From Fragilariopsis cylindrus CCMP1102 (Eukaryota; Bacillariophyta; Bacillariophyceae; Bacillariales; Bacillariaceae), in contig FMBT01000306.1 in the NCBI GenBank assembly GCA_900095095.1, forward strand, positions 1-64,000: a stretch of DNA of 64,000 nucleotides. Direction: 5' to 3'. Below the pieces are notes generated by a model, which was not told where the DNA came from, searched no databases, and saw only the letters and a list, made by a program, of their open reading frames with translations. This document shows, one piece after another, positions 53,063-63,161 of this stretch. A program made the position numbers and the translations under genes. Position 1 is the stretch's first letter. Each line of letters starts with the position of its first letter.

Positions 53063-55490
53063 ATGGAGCAGTGGGATGGCATGGTTTCCGCCCTTGGTGG
53101 TAGTAGGGCTGTACAAGCGGCAGGAAATCAAGAAGCAACTACGGCAGCATCATCTCCACCACATGGTAACTTGTTCATTGTCACTGCCTCTTCAACTGCG
53201 GCCTCACCATCACCCAGTCAAAGACTTAGAGTTTCAGGAGTTCCACATGCTCAACTAGTCCAAGGCTTACACAATTTTTGTGAACACAGCAAGGGCAAAG
53301 ATCATAATACCAAAAAATCTTATGAACCTAAGAGAGCAGAATTTCTTGAATTTTGTGATAAAGTATATGGGTATCTGCCATCCGATCAAAAGCAACAGGT
53401 ATGTCCTGACAAAGCAATAAGCTACATGATGTATGTTGCTTTTAGAGAACAGAAGAAGAGAGGGAAAAAAAAGAGGTAGCTCTGATAATTCTGAAGATAA
53501 GTTCATCAATTCTGAATATGAGAGGATTTCCAATAAAGTTGCTGGACTGTCAAGTCCTGATGCATACCCTGAAATTGAACCGAAGAATGGTATAGGCTAC
53601 AATGTTATGCTGTCAAGTAAGGCCACTATTCTACAGCTATGGAAGGAGCAACATGAAAGAAATGTAAACAGCTATACCAAGGATGCTTTTTTTGGCACTA
53701 CTTTTGATAATATCATAGATCATGTGAAACTACGCAAACCAAGAGCTGATAAGAAGAACTTTAAGGAGAAGATTGATCATGCCTCTGCACCTTTGGGTGC
53801 TGTGAAACACATCAAGGACTTGGAGAATTATTTTCTCCAGTATGGATTTAATCGGACAGATGGAAGACAAGTTTTTGCTAGTCTTCGGAACAGATATATA
53901 CATGTCGCGGCATACTAAGAGGTGAGAGTTTATTCAAAGGAGAACTATCCGATGAGTTTGGAATTGAGTGCCAACGAGAAGATGATCCACACCAATTCTA
54001 CATTGCCATCATGCAGATAGCAACGGGTAAGACCAACAATGGCGTGAAACTTTTTGGAAGAGTAGGACGGCACATTGATCCTTCAATGTGTAGCATTGGT
54101 GCACAAGGATTCTATTTGATGTATAGATTTGAACAATCAAATGAGATGTATCCAATTCCAGACTTCTGTAACAATGAGTCGTGGTACATAGTCAAAATTC
54201 TGACTGACGCTAATACAAAAGATCCTACTAAAGGTATCACTGATACAACTTATCATCATACTGCTGTTAACCAAGCACTAGATTCACTGGGTATTCATTC
54301 AAATCACTTTTTGTTCATATTGGACGCGTGCTTGGATATTGTGCCTCTGAAATTGAAGAGGATGATTCTGAAGATCTTTGTCGTCTTAGGAACTAGGATC
54401 CAAAGATTCAAGAGGCAAGGTACTCTACAAAGCTCCCCATGAAGATTATTAGGTCTCGTGCCGGATTCCAGAAAGCAAATGGTTTACATTATAATCCACG
54501 TGTATCATTGATTCCCTGTGAGAATTTGCAGGAACAAATATTTCCATGGCTTGATGAGGCAAAGGAGAAGTTTTATAGCAATCCGTTTCATAGACAGAAA
54601 CCAACAGCACAGCAATTTTTGGACTTTCTGTCAGAATTACAGATCATTATTTTACAAGATGCAGCAGCAATGATAGCTGAAAAATCAGAACGTGCTGACC
54701 ACCCGATATTTCGGTTTCCTGTTTTCAATACACGTGAATTTGCAGACTTCTTCCAAGATATGAAGAAATATTTATCCAAAAGTGTGTCTCCGATTGATAC
54801 TTCTTTAGAGATTGTTCTTCCAGGAGTTAACAATCGTCTGACTAGAATCCACTCTATTGGTACCAGGAACAGCACCATGTTAGTTGATCTTCAACAGCAA
54901 GTATGCAATCTTCAGGAAGAATTTTCAGAAATTCCTGAAACCATTCGTGATCAAACTGAAAGCGGCCTTAGAATGGTGATGGGTGAATTTTTTTCTTATG
55001 GTTCTGCTTTTTTGCAGCCAGATGCTGCTACTATTCCTTCACCATTACACCATGAACCTTCACCTTCTTGTTTCAAGATTCTCAGGAGCTTGCATTTTCT
55101 ATACTGGACCTAAATACAACCAACACAAGGCACATCAACACACCAGCATTAGTTTTGGGTAGTAACTATAAACTACCAGCTAATCCAAAATCAGCATCAG
55201 AGATATGGAATCAATGGCATGGAATAGGAATTTACAATGATATTCCAGTAGAGGGTGGTATACCAGAAATGGAAAAGCAACATAAAACAAGTTGGAGAAG
55301 AGGATATTCAGGTCCAGAAAAGAAACAATTCTCCCGTTGGAAGTTGACTATAGCGACAATGAGAAAGGCAAAGGAATGAAAATCCAACGATGATGCATTT
55401 TTCAAAGAAATGAATGAATTGTTTTCAATCAATCCAAAACTAACTCCTTTTTTGAAGACATTAAGGGTGAAAGAAGGTAGTAATAGTTAG
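53063..55490 (+). pseudogene. Crypton-type tyrosine recombinase, frame-broken
   Basis: From ATG 53063 (MEQWDGMVSALGG...), a SAM-like N-terminal domain (KSYEPKRAEFLEFCDKVYGYLP) leads to an A8 run at 53468-53477 that breaks the frame. The next part has SYTKDAFFGTTFDNIIDHVKLRKPR, then another break near 53915. The catalytic part (Ndc10/Crypton-like) opens LRGESLFKGELSDEF, with Arg in VGRHIDPSMC (54068-54070) and, after a further break, HIGRVLG (His 54316, Arg 54325) and Tyr in ARYSTKLP (54421-54423). A TAG stands where Trp is expected (RN-stop-DP, 54394-54396). After the SRAGF block comes a GCR1_C-like DNA-binding domain (SEIWNQWHG...WRRGYSGPEKKQFSRWK). A TGA at 55377 precedes a coding-like tail ending at 55490. 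Confidence 0.85.
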
Positions 55491-55607
55491 TTTAGTTCAT
55501 TGTCTTACCTTGCTTTCCATACGAGTATTAAATTAATATATTTCTAAAACACTGGTAATGAGCAATACAACTGGCTAATAAATTATTTGAACATTTAAAA
55601 CATTTGA

Positions 55608-55957
55608 AAATGCCCCTAAATGAACTTTTCTGAAAAAGCACTAGGACTTTTATTATTTCATTTACGCAGAGTGCAGATGCCCCTAATTAAACTTTTTGAA
55701 AAAGCACTAAGAAGCAGTAAGATTTTTATTCCTTTTACACACAGTGCAAATGCCCCCTAATTAAACTTTCTGAAAAAGCACTAAGTTTTCTACTTTTTTA
55801 CCCTGTCGTGTTTGTAAAGCGCAATCTTTTAACTAGTGTTTTCCTTTGTTTTGTAGCTTTGTGTGGCAATTAAGACGGTCAAAATTTCGATTTTTTGGAC
55901 GAAATTACTAGTGATTTTCATAATGCCCTTAATTAAACTTTATGAAATAGCACTAAG
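55608..55957. repeat. four spaced copies of a 37-bp motif (unit about 70 bp)
   Basis: The motif runs AAATGCCCCTAATTAAAC then TTTCTGAAAAAGCACTAAG, at 55608, 55675, 55748 and 55921. Spacings are 67, 73 and 173, and T-rich sequence separates the copies. They lie directly downstream of the broken Crypton; similar motifs were not seen upstream of it. Whether they belong to the Crypton end is unknown. Confidence 0.9.
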
Positions 55958-56663
55958 ATTTTCATTTTTTTTTCAGTGAATGAAAATGCCAATGCTTTTT
56001 AACCCATTGCAAAGGAGTGCAATAAAGAAATTCGTTTATCTCAATGGGTAAAGACCTGGTCCAAAACAGGTGCGTGCAGCGTACGTACATTTTCGTGTTA
56101 AAGTTTAAGACTAGGTCTGGATCTTGAATTAAATAACTCTTATTATTTATGGCAATAATTCATTAAAACCCTTGATTTGACCACGAACAATGCGACTACT
56201 GTACCATTATTGATGATGTAATTTGGTGATTTATTTAGTTTATTATTTTTGGTTATTCATCTCTCGCTCTGAATTTTCTGTAAATGTTATTATTGATTTG
56301 TTGACATCGCTTTCTGACCTAACATAATGGGTGGTTGCGCAATTCTTACTGTGTTTTGGTCGTTGTTGAGTCTCCTCATCACTATGGTTTCAATTGTTGT
56401 TCGTATTCGCATTCATGTTCACGTTGCTCTAATATAATAATAATAATAATAATGATAATAATAGTAACAATACTAATAATGAGTCTAGGAGCAGGGGAAA
56501 TAATACCCCTGTCTAGGAGTCTCTTTCAAGATTCGAAGATTCGAATATCTTGAATCTTGTTTGATGTCTAACTTACCTGCTTTTTGATTTTGTTTATAAT
56601 ATACTTCGTACCTCTAATCTTTAACCTTAATCAACTAAAACCACGCTGACTCACTATTTACTC
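55958..56663. other. intergenic between the repeat block and the TspO-like gene
   Basis: Contains the third 103-bp repeat and an AAT-rich (TAA)n tract at 56428-56462. No supported gene. Confidence 0.5.
56130..56250. repeat. third copy of the 103-bp repeat
   Basis: GCAATAATTCATTAAAACCC precedes CTTGATTTGACCACGAACAATGCGACTACTGTACCA and TTGATGATGTAATTTGG, matching the unit at 42361-42460 in the same orientation with scattered changes. Confidence 0.9.
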
Positions 56664-57695
56664 ATGATTCCAACAACCTCAACAACAACGGCGTACTGTT
56701 CCCGTTCCCGTCGTTGGCGTTGGCGTTGTTGCCACTAGCGCGAGTGTTCCGACTTTTCTTTCACGACAAAAAAAAGCAGTTCTTTCAACAACAGCATCAT
56801 TTGCAACAACTGCTGCTTCGGACGACAACGACATTGATCGTGTTTTAGATAAAGAAGCAATTGTAAAGTACGTAGCAGCAGTTGCAGTCCAAATGGTACT
56901 TTTTAAAGGATTCTTTACAGGAATTGATCTTGCTTTATCAGCATTTGGTATACAACAAACACAAATCCCATTTGCAGTAAATTTTGTCACCTTTTATGTT
57001 CTAGGTAAGTTATTATTCAGTATATAGGAGCATCGGGTTTTTTTTTTTTTCGTTCCTTAGTTTCGTTTATTCTTCTTTTTTAATCATCTCACATTAGTAA
57101 TGTTGTGTTTTTTTCTTTAGCACTAAAATCAAGAATATTTAATCCCATGTCGAATCAACGACCCACAAATCGTGATACAAAAGAAATTGAAGAGAAAGAC
57201 AAAGATGAAGTATCAGTACCAGCTCGTAAAATGCCAGAATGGACGCCTCCTGGAATTGTGTTCCCCATTGTATGGTTATTGATAATTGGTCCATTACGTG
57301 CAGCAAGTACAGCATTATTGGTATCATCTGGTGATGTTGCATATGGTTCAATGACGATATTAGCATTGATGTTACATTTATCAATTGGTGATACATGGAA
57401 TACAATTAATAATGTTGAACGTCGGTATGGAACATCCGTCGTTGGTGTATTGTGTGTTTGGTTATCAGCAGCATTTGCAGCATATTCATATGGGCTTGTT
57501 GATACAGTTCCACTCGCTGGAAAGTTATTGTCGTTGCCACTTATTTGGTTAACAATAGCATCATCATTAATTGTCCGTACATGGCAAATTAATCCAAATC
57601 CTATTAGTGGTAATAAAGAATCATTGTTACCAACAAAACCATCATCACAAGATGGTACTATTACTAAATTAGTTTGGTTTGAAAAGGAGGAATGA
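56664..57695 (+). CDS. TspO/MBR-family membrane protein, two exons
   Basis: The intron is 57005-57120 (GTAAGTT...TTTAG), joining VTFYVL and ALKSRIFNP in phase. Exon 1 carries a Thr/Ser/Val leader without acids followed by DNDIDRVLDKEAIVKYVAAVAVQMVLFKGFF. Exon 2 holds MPEWTPPGIVFPIVWLLIIGPLRAAST, LSIGDTWNTINNVERRYG and further membrane segments. WTPPG-VF-VW and the DTWN-NVERR-G stretch match the TspO/MBR family (tetrapyrrole and stress-linked outer-membrane or plastid-envelope proteins). The first ATG (56664) is in a different frame from the conserved part by +1. The true start or an upstream exon is therefore not fixed, and I mark the 5' end as uncertain. Five membrane segments are expected for the family. 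Confidence 0.7.
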
Positions 57696-58589
57696 AGTGA
57701 AGAAAGAAATTATCTTAAGAATGTTGTATACGAAGTAAAAAGTCCACAAAGATAATTACAATAAACGGAAAATAAAACTTCACAATATATATATATGATA
57801 TGTTGAATGTAGCTAAATTCAAGTAATGAAGAAAATACACCAACAAAAAGAATGACAAAAAAGAAAATTAAACACTTCTTTTGGAAAAAATTAGGGGGAA
57901 ACTCTACTTTACCAATAATACTGCTACTGTTTCAATTTAGTTTCTTAACACATTGACTATAGTTTCACTTTATTAAATCTATGTTGTAGTCAGCGCCGAT
58001 CTCGAACAGTGCAGCTATCTGTGGAAGAGGTATGTCACAGTTTATATGATTGGCTACTACTGTTTCAGTGTACTGTCTCTTGTTTTGTGAGGTTAACGAT
58101 GTTGTTAGAGCTATGTGAGTGGATCTAGCGCACAATATATGTATATAATATGTATATTTGTATGTGTGTATGTGTGTGATGGCAGCACCAATGTTGCTGG
58201 TTGCTGTTACAACATCTTTTGGACTCATAATGGCACTTCTATAACATATTTAGGGTACTGTATTCATAAGATGGATAACACCCTGTATTGTAATGGATAA
58301 CACCCTGTATTGTAAAGCCATAGCCAATAAGCATGCGATGATAACATTCAAGAGGATAGGAGTGTCTAGCAATATCAGATTTTCCTCCTCATACTATATA
58401 TGTACTCTATATTGACTAAAAACTTTCCAGCTACTGCCCCAATATTGGGGCAAGGTTTTGGGGCTTTTTTTCTGGAGAGGTGTATCTCCCTCAAAAAAAG
58501 GACCTAACACCCCTTCTTGAGAAAGGGCAAGCCATTACAAATACGCATGTACATAATTTTATATGCTGTAATTAAAATATAGGCCCTGG
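57696..58589. other. intergenic; 22-bp duplication and 18-bp palindrome
   Basis: ATGGATAACACCCTGTATTG occurs twice in tandem at 58271-58314. TGCCCCAATATTGGGGCA at 58435-58452 is a perfect palindrome, about 140 bases upstream of the fossil transposase. A minus-strand frame (57965-58228) is not supported. Confidence 0.7.
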
Positions 58590-59157
58590 TTGGTTTGTAT
58601 GGTCCGCACAGACAGTGCAAACTGCCGGGTGTATGGTGGTAAATCTGATGGAGATAAATCTAAACGTGCATAATCAGCATACTGTAACTAGACTCAAGAT
58701 GGTTTCCTTATATGATTCTATGCTTAAAGCATTCAAATATAAAGGGCACTTTGCTATCATTGACTCTGCGTATATGGGTGATGTCATGTCTCTTGTTGGT
58801 CAAGAATATTGGGGGGTTAATATGGTGGGAACTTGCCAAACAGACCGTGTGGCGCCGGTGCCTTGGAGAAGACTGCTGTCAAGGCAGATGATATTGTGAT
58901 TGGTAGTCATCATGAGTCTTTTCTCTACCAACACTAACACCAAGCCATTGACTTATGCTGTTTGGGGCAGCAACAACTTTGTGAAGATAATTTCTAATTC
59001 TCATTCTCCTGTTATTCTAAGAGAAGGAATGAGGAGAAAGAAAAGAAATCCACACACCAAAGAAGAGACAGGGAACAAAGCGGTGCCGGTTGCCCTGAGC
59101 TACCAAAAAGCCTACTGTGTAAGACTTACTTATCACAGGATTGATGATGTGGACTAA
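58590..59157 (+). pseudogene. fossil PiggyBac-like (DDE_Tnp_1_7) transposase fragment
   Basis: Coding-like pieces in several frames: YGGKSDGDKSKRA, then KGHFAIIDSAYMGDVMSLVGQEYWGVNMVGTCQTDR, then GALEKTAVKADDIVIGSHHESF, then TKPLTYAVWGSNNFVKIISN. The block DSAYMGDVMSLVG carries an Asp expected in the DDE fold of this family, and MVGT-QT-R plus the short W-x-DNNxVK-like segment (here WGSNNFVK) are also typical. The N-terminal third and the C-terminal Cys-rich domain are missing. Frames change near 58851 and 58900. No TTAA duplication or terminal inverted repeats could be identified. Confidence 0.65.
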
Positions 59158-60674
59158 ATCTCATTTACATGGTTAGTAAATAGGAATGTCAATAATGCTT
59201 ACAAAATCTATTGAGCGCATGCATACTGAATCTAACCCATTCAATACTTCAACAAGGTGATGGTATGAGAAAGAGTGGCTTTGGACTTTCCCCAGTCATA
59301 GCAAGGGGATATTACACTTGATGGTAGAAAAGTTTAAAGGGATGCGGATTGATGAGATACTCGAATCACTAGCACGCGGGACTAAGCCCGTTACTAGTAA
59401 GTATTCAAATACTACAGCCCAGTATGGCAGTTACAACCGGCATCACCAACTGACACAAGACTAACAGTCAAACATACCTCACATCAATTACAAGCAATAC
59501 AAACACTAGATATAGTAGCTCATAATAATTGATAACATCACGTTAACACAGATCTATTACACTACTCTAGCCTAGCTTAACACGGATAGGCAACCAATCT
59601 CCTCCCCAATAGCAGCCTATGGCAGTGGAAAAGTGCTTGACAGTACTTTCCACGCGTGTAAAAACCTAAAATCTGCTCTATTGTTAACAAGTGACCTGAA
59701 AATACTATAACAACAGTGTTCTACGTTATGAAAACAAACTAAGAGACAGAGGCTCAATTCCCTGCAACAACAATTGGGGTAAAAATATGCTTCCTCGTAG
59801 AGGCATTGATGGTAAACAAATTTATTCACCTCCCAAAATGCTTACAGCTGGAATCCTGTTACCCAACATATAATCCAACATAATCACATCATAAACCCAA
59901 ATGGTGTGTGTGGCACAAGCACACCAGCCACACCATGACCTCACTCACTTATGGATTATATTAATAACAACAATAAGAAAACAAAAAGAGATGCTTAATG
60001 TCTTTTCTACTTTTTACCCAACATAATCACATCATAAACCCAAATGGTATGTATGGCACAAGCACACCAGCCACACCACCACCTCACTCACTTCAGAATG
60101 ATAATAATGACAAAAAGAAATCAAAGAGAGATGCCAAATGTATTTTCTAGCTCCAGCACCAGTTGTTTATCCACTCCAAGACACAGCAGATATGCTATTT
60201 GGCTTAGGTAGGATTGATAATATGTCAAAGCAGTAGCTGTGTATGATGCCCCCTACCTACCCTACCATACTCACATACTACTAAGAAACTCCCACTTCTA
60301 CCAACAACAAAGAGAGAAGGGGGGGAGGGGGGATTTCGAAATGTATGAAAAATTTAAAATAAGCGAAGATTCTACGAAGATTTTAAGGGTTCAACACGCT
60401 TTTATCGTGTAATAATTCCTCGCCATAGTGTTGAATCAAGGCAGATCTCATTTTCGATCTTCATTCATTCACAAAATTCCAGCAAACCATGCACAGCAAT
60501 CATCGCAATATCTTCATATTTTACTTTACATCAACTGCACTCATGCTGAAGTAAAAACAAAGCTCTCCTGTGTTAAAAAGAAAATAACGTTGTCAAGAAA
60601 TTGCTCCCTGTCTAAAATATCAACAGGTAACGTCATTACTATCATCAAGAATCAAGACTGATAACAATAAAATC
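59158..60674. other. intergenic with a 143-bp tandem pair
   Basis: The 59875-60155 segment holds two tandem copies. Remaining sequence has no supported gene; a fragment at 59270-59460 has coding-like bits (VEKFKGMRIDEILESLARGTK) that might be further transposon debris. Confidence 0.5.
59875..60155. repeat. tandem duplication, period 143 bp
   Basis: CCAACATAATCACATCATAA begins at 59875 and 60018. The copies share GGCACAAGCACACCAGCCAC and the AAACAAAAAGAGATGC-like tail with scattered changes and small indels. Confidence 0.9.
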
Positions 60675-62377
60675 ATGTCATCTTCAAGATCGATGTCATC
60701 ATCATCATCGTCGTCGTCGTCATCGTCATCACGACGCATAGTATCTGTAATCAATAGCAATATTATTGCTGTTGCTGTTGTCACCGTCGTTGGCCTCATG
60801 CTAACAAGCGTTTACGCAGTCACGGTCGTTGATGCCTTCATCGTTCCTTCTACTACTAGCACTTCAAGTACTAGTACTAGTACTAGTACTACTAGCACTT
60901 CAAGTACTTACCCGTTTTCTCGATGGCCCACAAAATCGTCGCCGTCATTTTCGTCGTCATCATTATCGAATAAGGTCGGGGACAATAACGACGACAATAA
61001 TAACAACATAGATACAGGATTTAATTTGTTAGGTGTCGCATCTAAAGTTGTACCACAAGGCAACATTGTGAAGACTGCTAAATTTTTTTGGAAATTTATC
61101 TGGTTACGGTTTATGACAGAATTAGCACCACAAGATAAAACAACAGGTGATTATAAACGTCCATCGTATGGATTTGATAACGTGATTGGTCGTCCTAGTA
61201 GTTCTGATGGTGATGATATTGAATTTCCAATAGAATCTGGTCGGTATCATATATATGTCGGAAATCCTTGTCCTTGGTGCCATCGTGTACGATTGCTTGT
61301 TAATATATTAGGATTAGAATCAACATTGGATGGTACTACAGTATTAATTGATAATCCCGAAAAAGCTAGTCGTGGTGGATGGATATTTAATAGTAACAAG
61401 GACAATAATGATAACTCACAATCACAATCACAATCACAATCACAACAAAAACCATCATTTCAAGATTTACGTGAATTGTATGATTACTTATCACCAGGAT
61501 ATACAGGACGATGTACTGCACCATTACTAGTTGATTGGAAGACAAAACGTATCGTATCGAATGAATCCAAAGACATTGTGCGGATGCTACCAGCACTGTT
61601 ATCGTTGAAAAAAACAGAGAAGGATAAAGAAGCATCAACAGTTAATATTGCATTAGATCCTACACTGATATCAACAGAACTACAAACACTTATCGATGAA
61701 CGTAATCAATGGATATATGACTTGGTTAATAATGGTGTATACCGATGCGGATTTTCAACAACACAATCTGCATACGATGTTGCATCGCAAGATGTATTAA
61801 AAGGATTAAAACGTATAGAGGATATATTATCATCAGGATCAAAATATTTATCTTCGAATACAGAATTTACTGAATCTGATTTAATGTTATTACCAACTAT
61901 GTTAAGATATGATGGTAAGTACCAGTATAATTAATTTCTGGTGGTGGTGGTGGTGCCCCGGTTGCTATGCTGCTGGCATGGCTTGCTTTTTGAACCTTGA
62001 GCATCATCGGCCTAACCAACCTCTTTTGCGACGAGGACGGTAATTATTTATTTATTTTCTCTTCATCACTTACTTATTTCCTCTCTCACATTTGTTACTG
62101 TATGCATTCCACTCACTCTCACTCTCACATGCACAAAACAAAAATAGCTGTATATGGACCATTATTCAATGCTGGCGGGACACATATACGTATTCAATGT
62201 GATTATCCACACATCTTTAAATGGATGAAACATTGTTGGAATGATGTCCCTGGGGTTAAAGAATCTATTGATTTAACAGATGCATGTGAATCATACTATC
62301 GACAGTTATTCCCATTAAATCCAAGTGGGATCGTTCCAAGTCCATCTATAACATCCAAATTATTAAATCTTGATTAA
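60675..62377 (+). CDS. plastid-targeted Xi-class glutathione transferase (glutathionyl-hydroquinone reductase type), two exons
   Basis: Exon 1 is 60675-61914 and exon 2 is 62148-62377; the intron (GTAAGTA...AAATAG, 233 bases) joins LRYDG to the correct LRYDAVYGPLFN. The N-terminus has a Ser/Arg lead, a hydrophobic stretch (IIAVAVVTVVGLMLTSVYAVTVV) and DAF followed by IVPST. DAF fits the A-F cleavage motif of diatom plastid bipartite leaders. Thioredoxin-like active site NPCPWCHRVRLL (about residue 198; the family usually reads CPWAHR), PLLVDWKTKRIVSNESKDIVRML, and C-terminal domain FKWMKHCWNDVPGVKESIDL...NPSGIVPSP follow. These enzymes reduce glutathionyl-quinones using glutathione. A tract of Ser-Gln codons is an insertion. 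Confidence 0.88.
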
Positions 62378-63161
62378 AGTACAAGTAATAAGAACGGTAA
62401 AAGTGCTAAGTACGAGTACGTGAAGTACTGAGTAAATGAATGAATGCTAGTAAAAAATCTATCACGACTTACAGTGTGCTGTAGACAATGCTGTTATCAC
62501 TTTACGGACTCTAATTATGTTTCGATTGAATGACGAATGATATACTTTTTAGTTTATCTGTGAATCTATTATTTGATCAATATTTTTACTCTATCTTGCA
62601 TCTCCTTTGATATACCAAAACTTGAGTATGTATTCATTTGCACCTCCAAATAAAGCCAAATTGTTCCGCCATAGGAGGTTGGGCAGCTGTCAACATAAGA
62701 GGTGGGGCAGCTGTCAACATATTCTCAGAACCATTGCTTGAGGAAGGTGGGGGGTCAGATCCACAATTTTTTTAAACACCGAATCCACTAATTGCAAAAA
62801 TATATATTGAATCACACTTTGTTTTCCTCCTTCCTCATCCTCTTCACCTCTTTTCCTACCCTCCTACCCTTACCCCTCATATATACTACCCTTACCCTCT
62901 TGCTTTTCCGTGCTCCTCGATCGTGGCTGTGTCGGATATGATGGTGTGTTTTTTGAGCCAAATTTCAATTATCTAACTAATTATTAAAATTGTAAACAAA
63001 ACTATTTTTAAATTCCCCATACAAGTACATCGCCGCCGCGACCAATACTAATACAGTTCTATCCCAGACCAACACCATCTACACCACCACCACCACCACC
63101 ACCACCACCGGGGAATAATAAGGACCCCATACAAATCTACGACAAATCTACGTGATCAAAG
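62378..63161. other. intergenic with (CAC)n before the last gene
   Basis: GTACGAGTACGTGAAG-type sequence follows the GST gene, and CTGTCAACATA occurs twice near 62690-62720 (AGGAGGTTGGGCAGCTG and AGAGGTGGGGCAGCTG). A (CAC)n run of nine units lies at 63082-63109. Confidence 0.6.

Noticed and set aside
8068-54396. TAG as a reassigned (sense) codon, since TAG interrupts coding-like frames at 8068, 16608 and 54394
   Set aside because: Ordinary genes here end in TAG too (20186-20188 and 8188-8190), and the three cases are in decayed or repeat-rich sequence. Plain mutation explains them.
57965-58228. 87-codon minus-strand frame beginning MSPKDVVTATSN
   Set aside because: It lies in transposon debris with TATG repeats, and shows no recognisable domain or consistent codon use.
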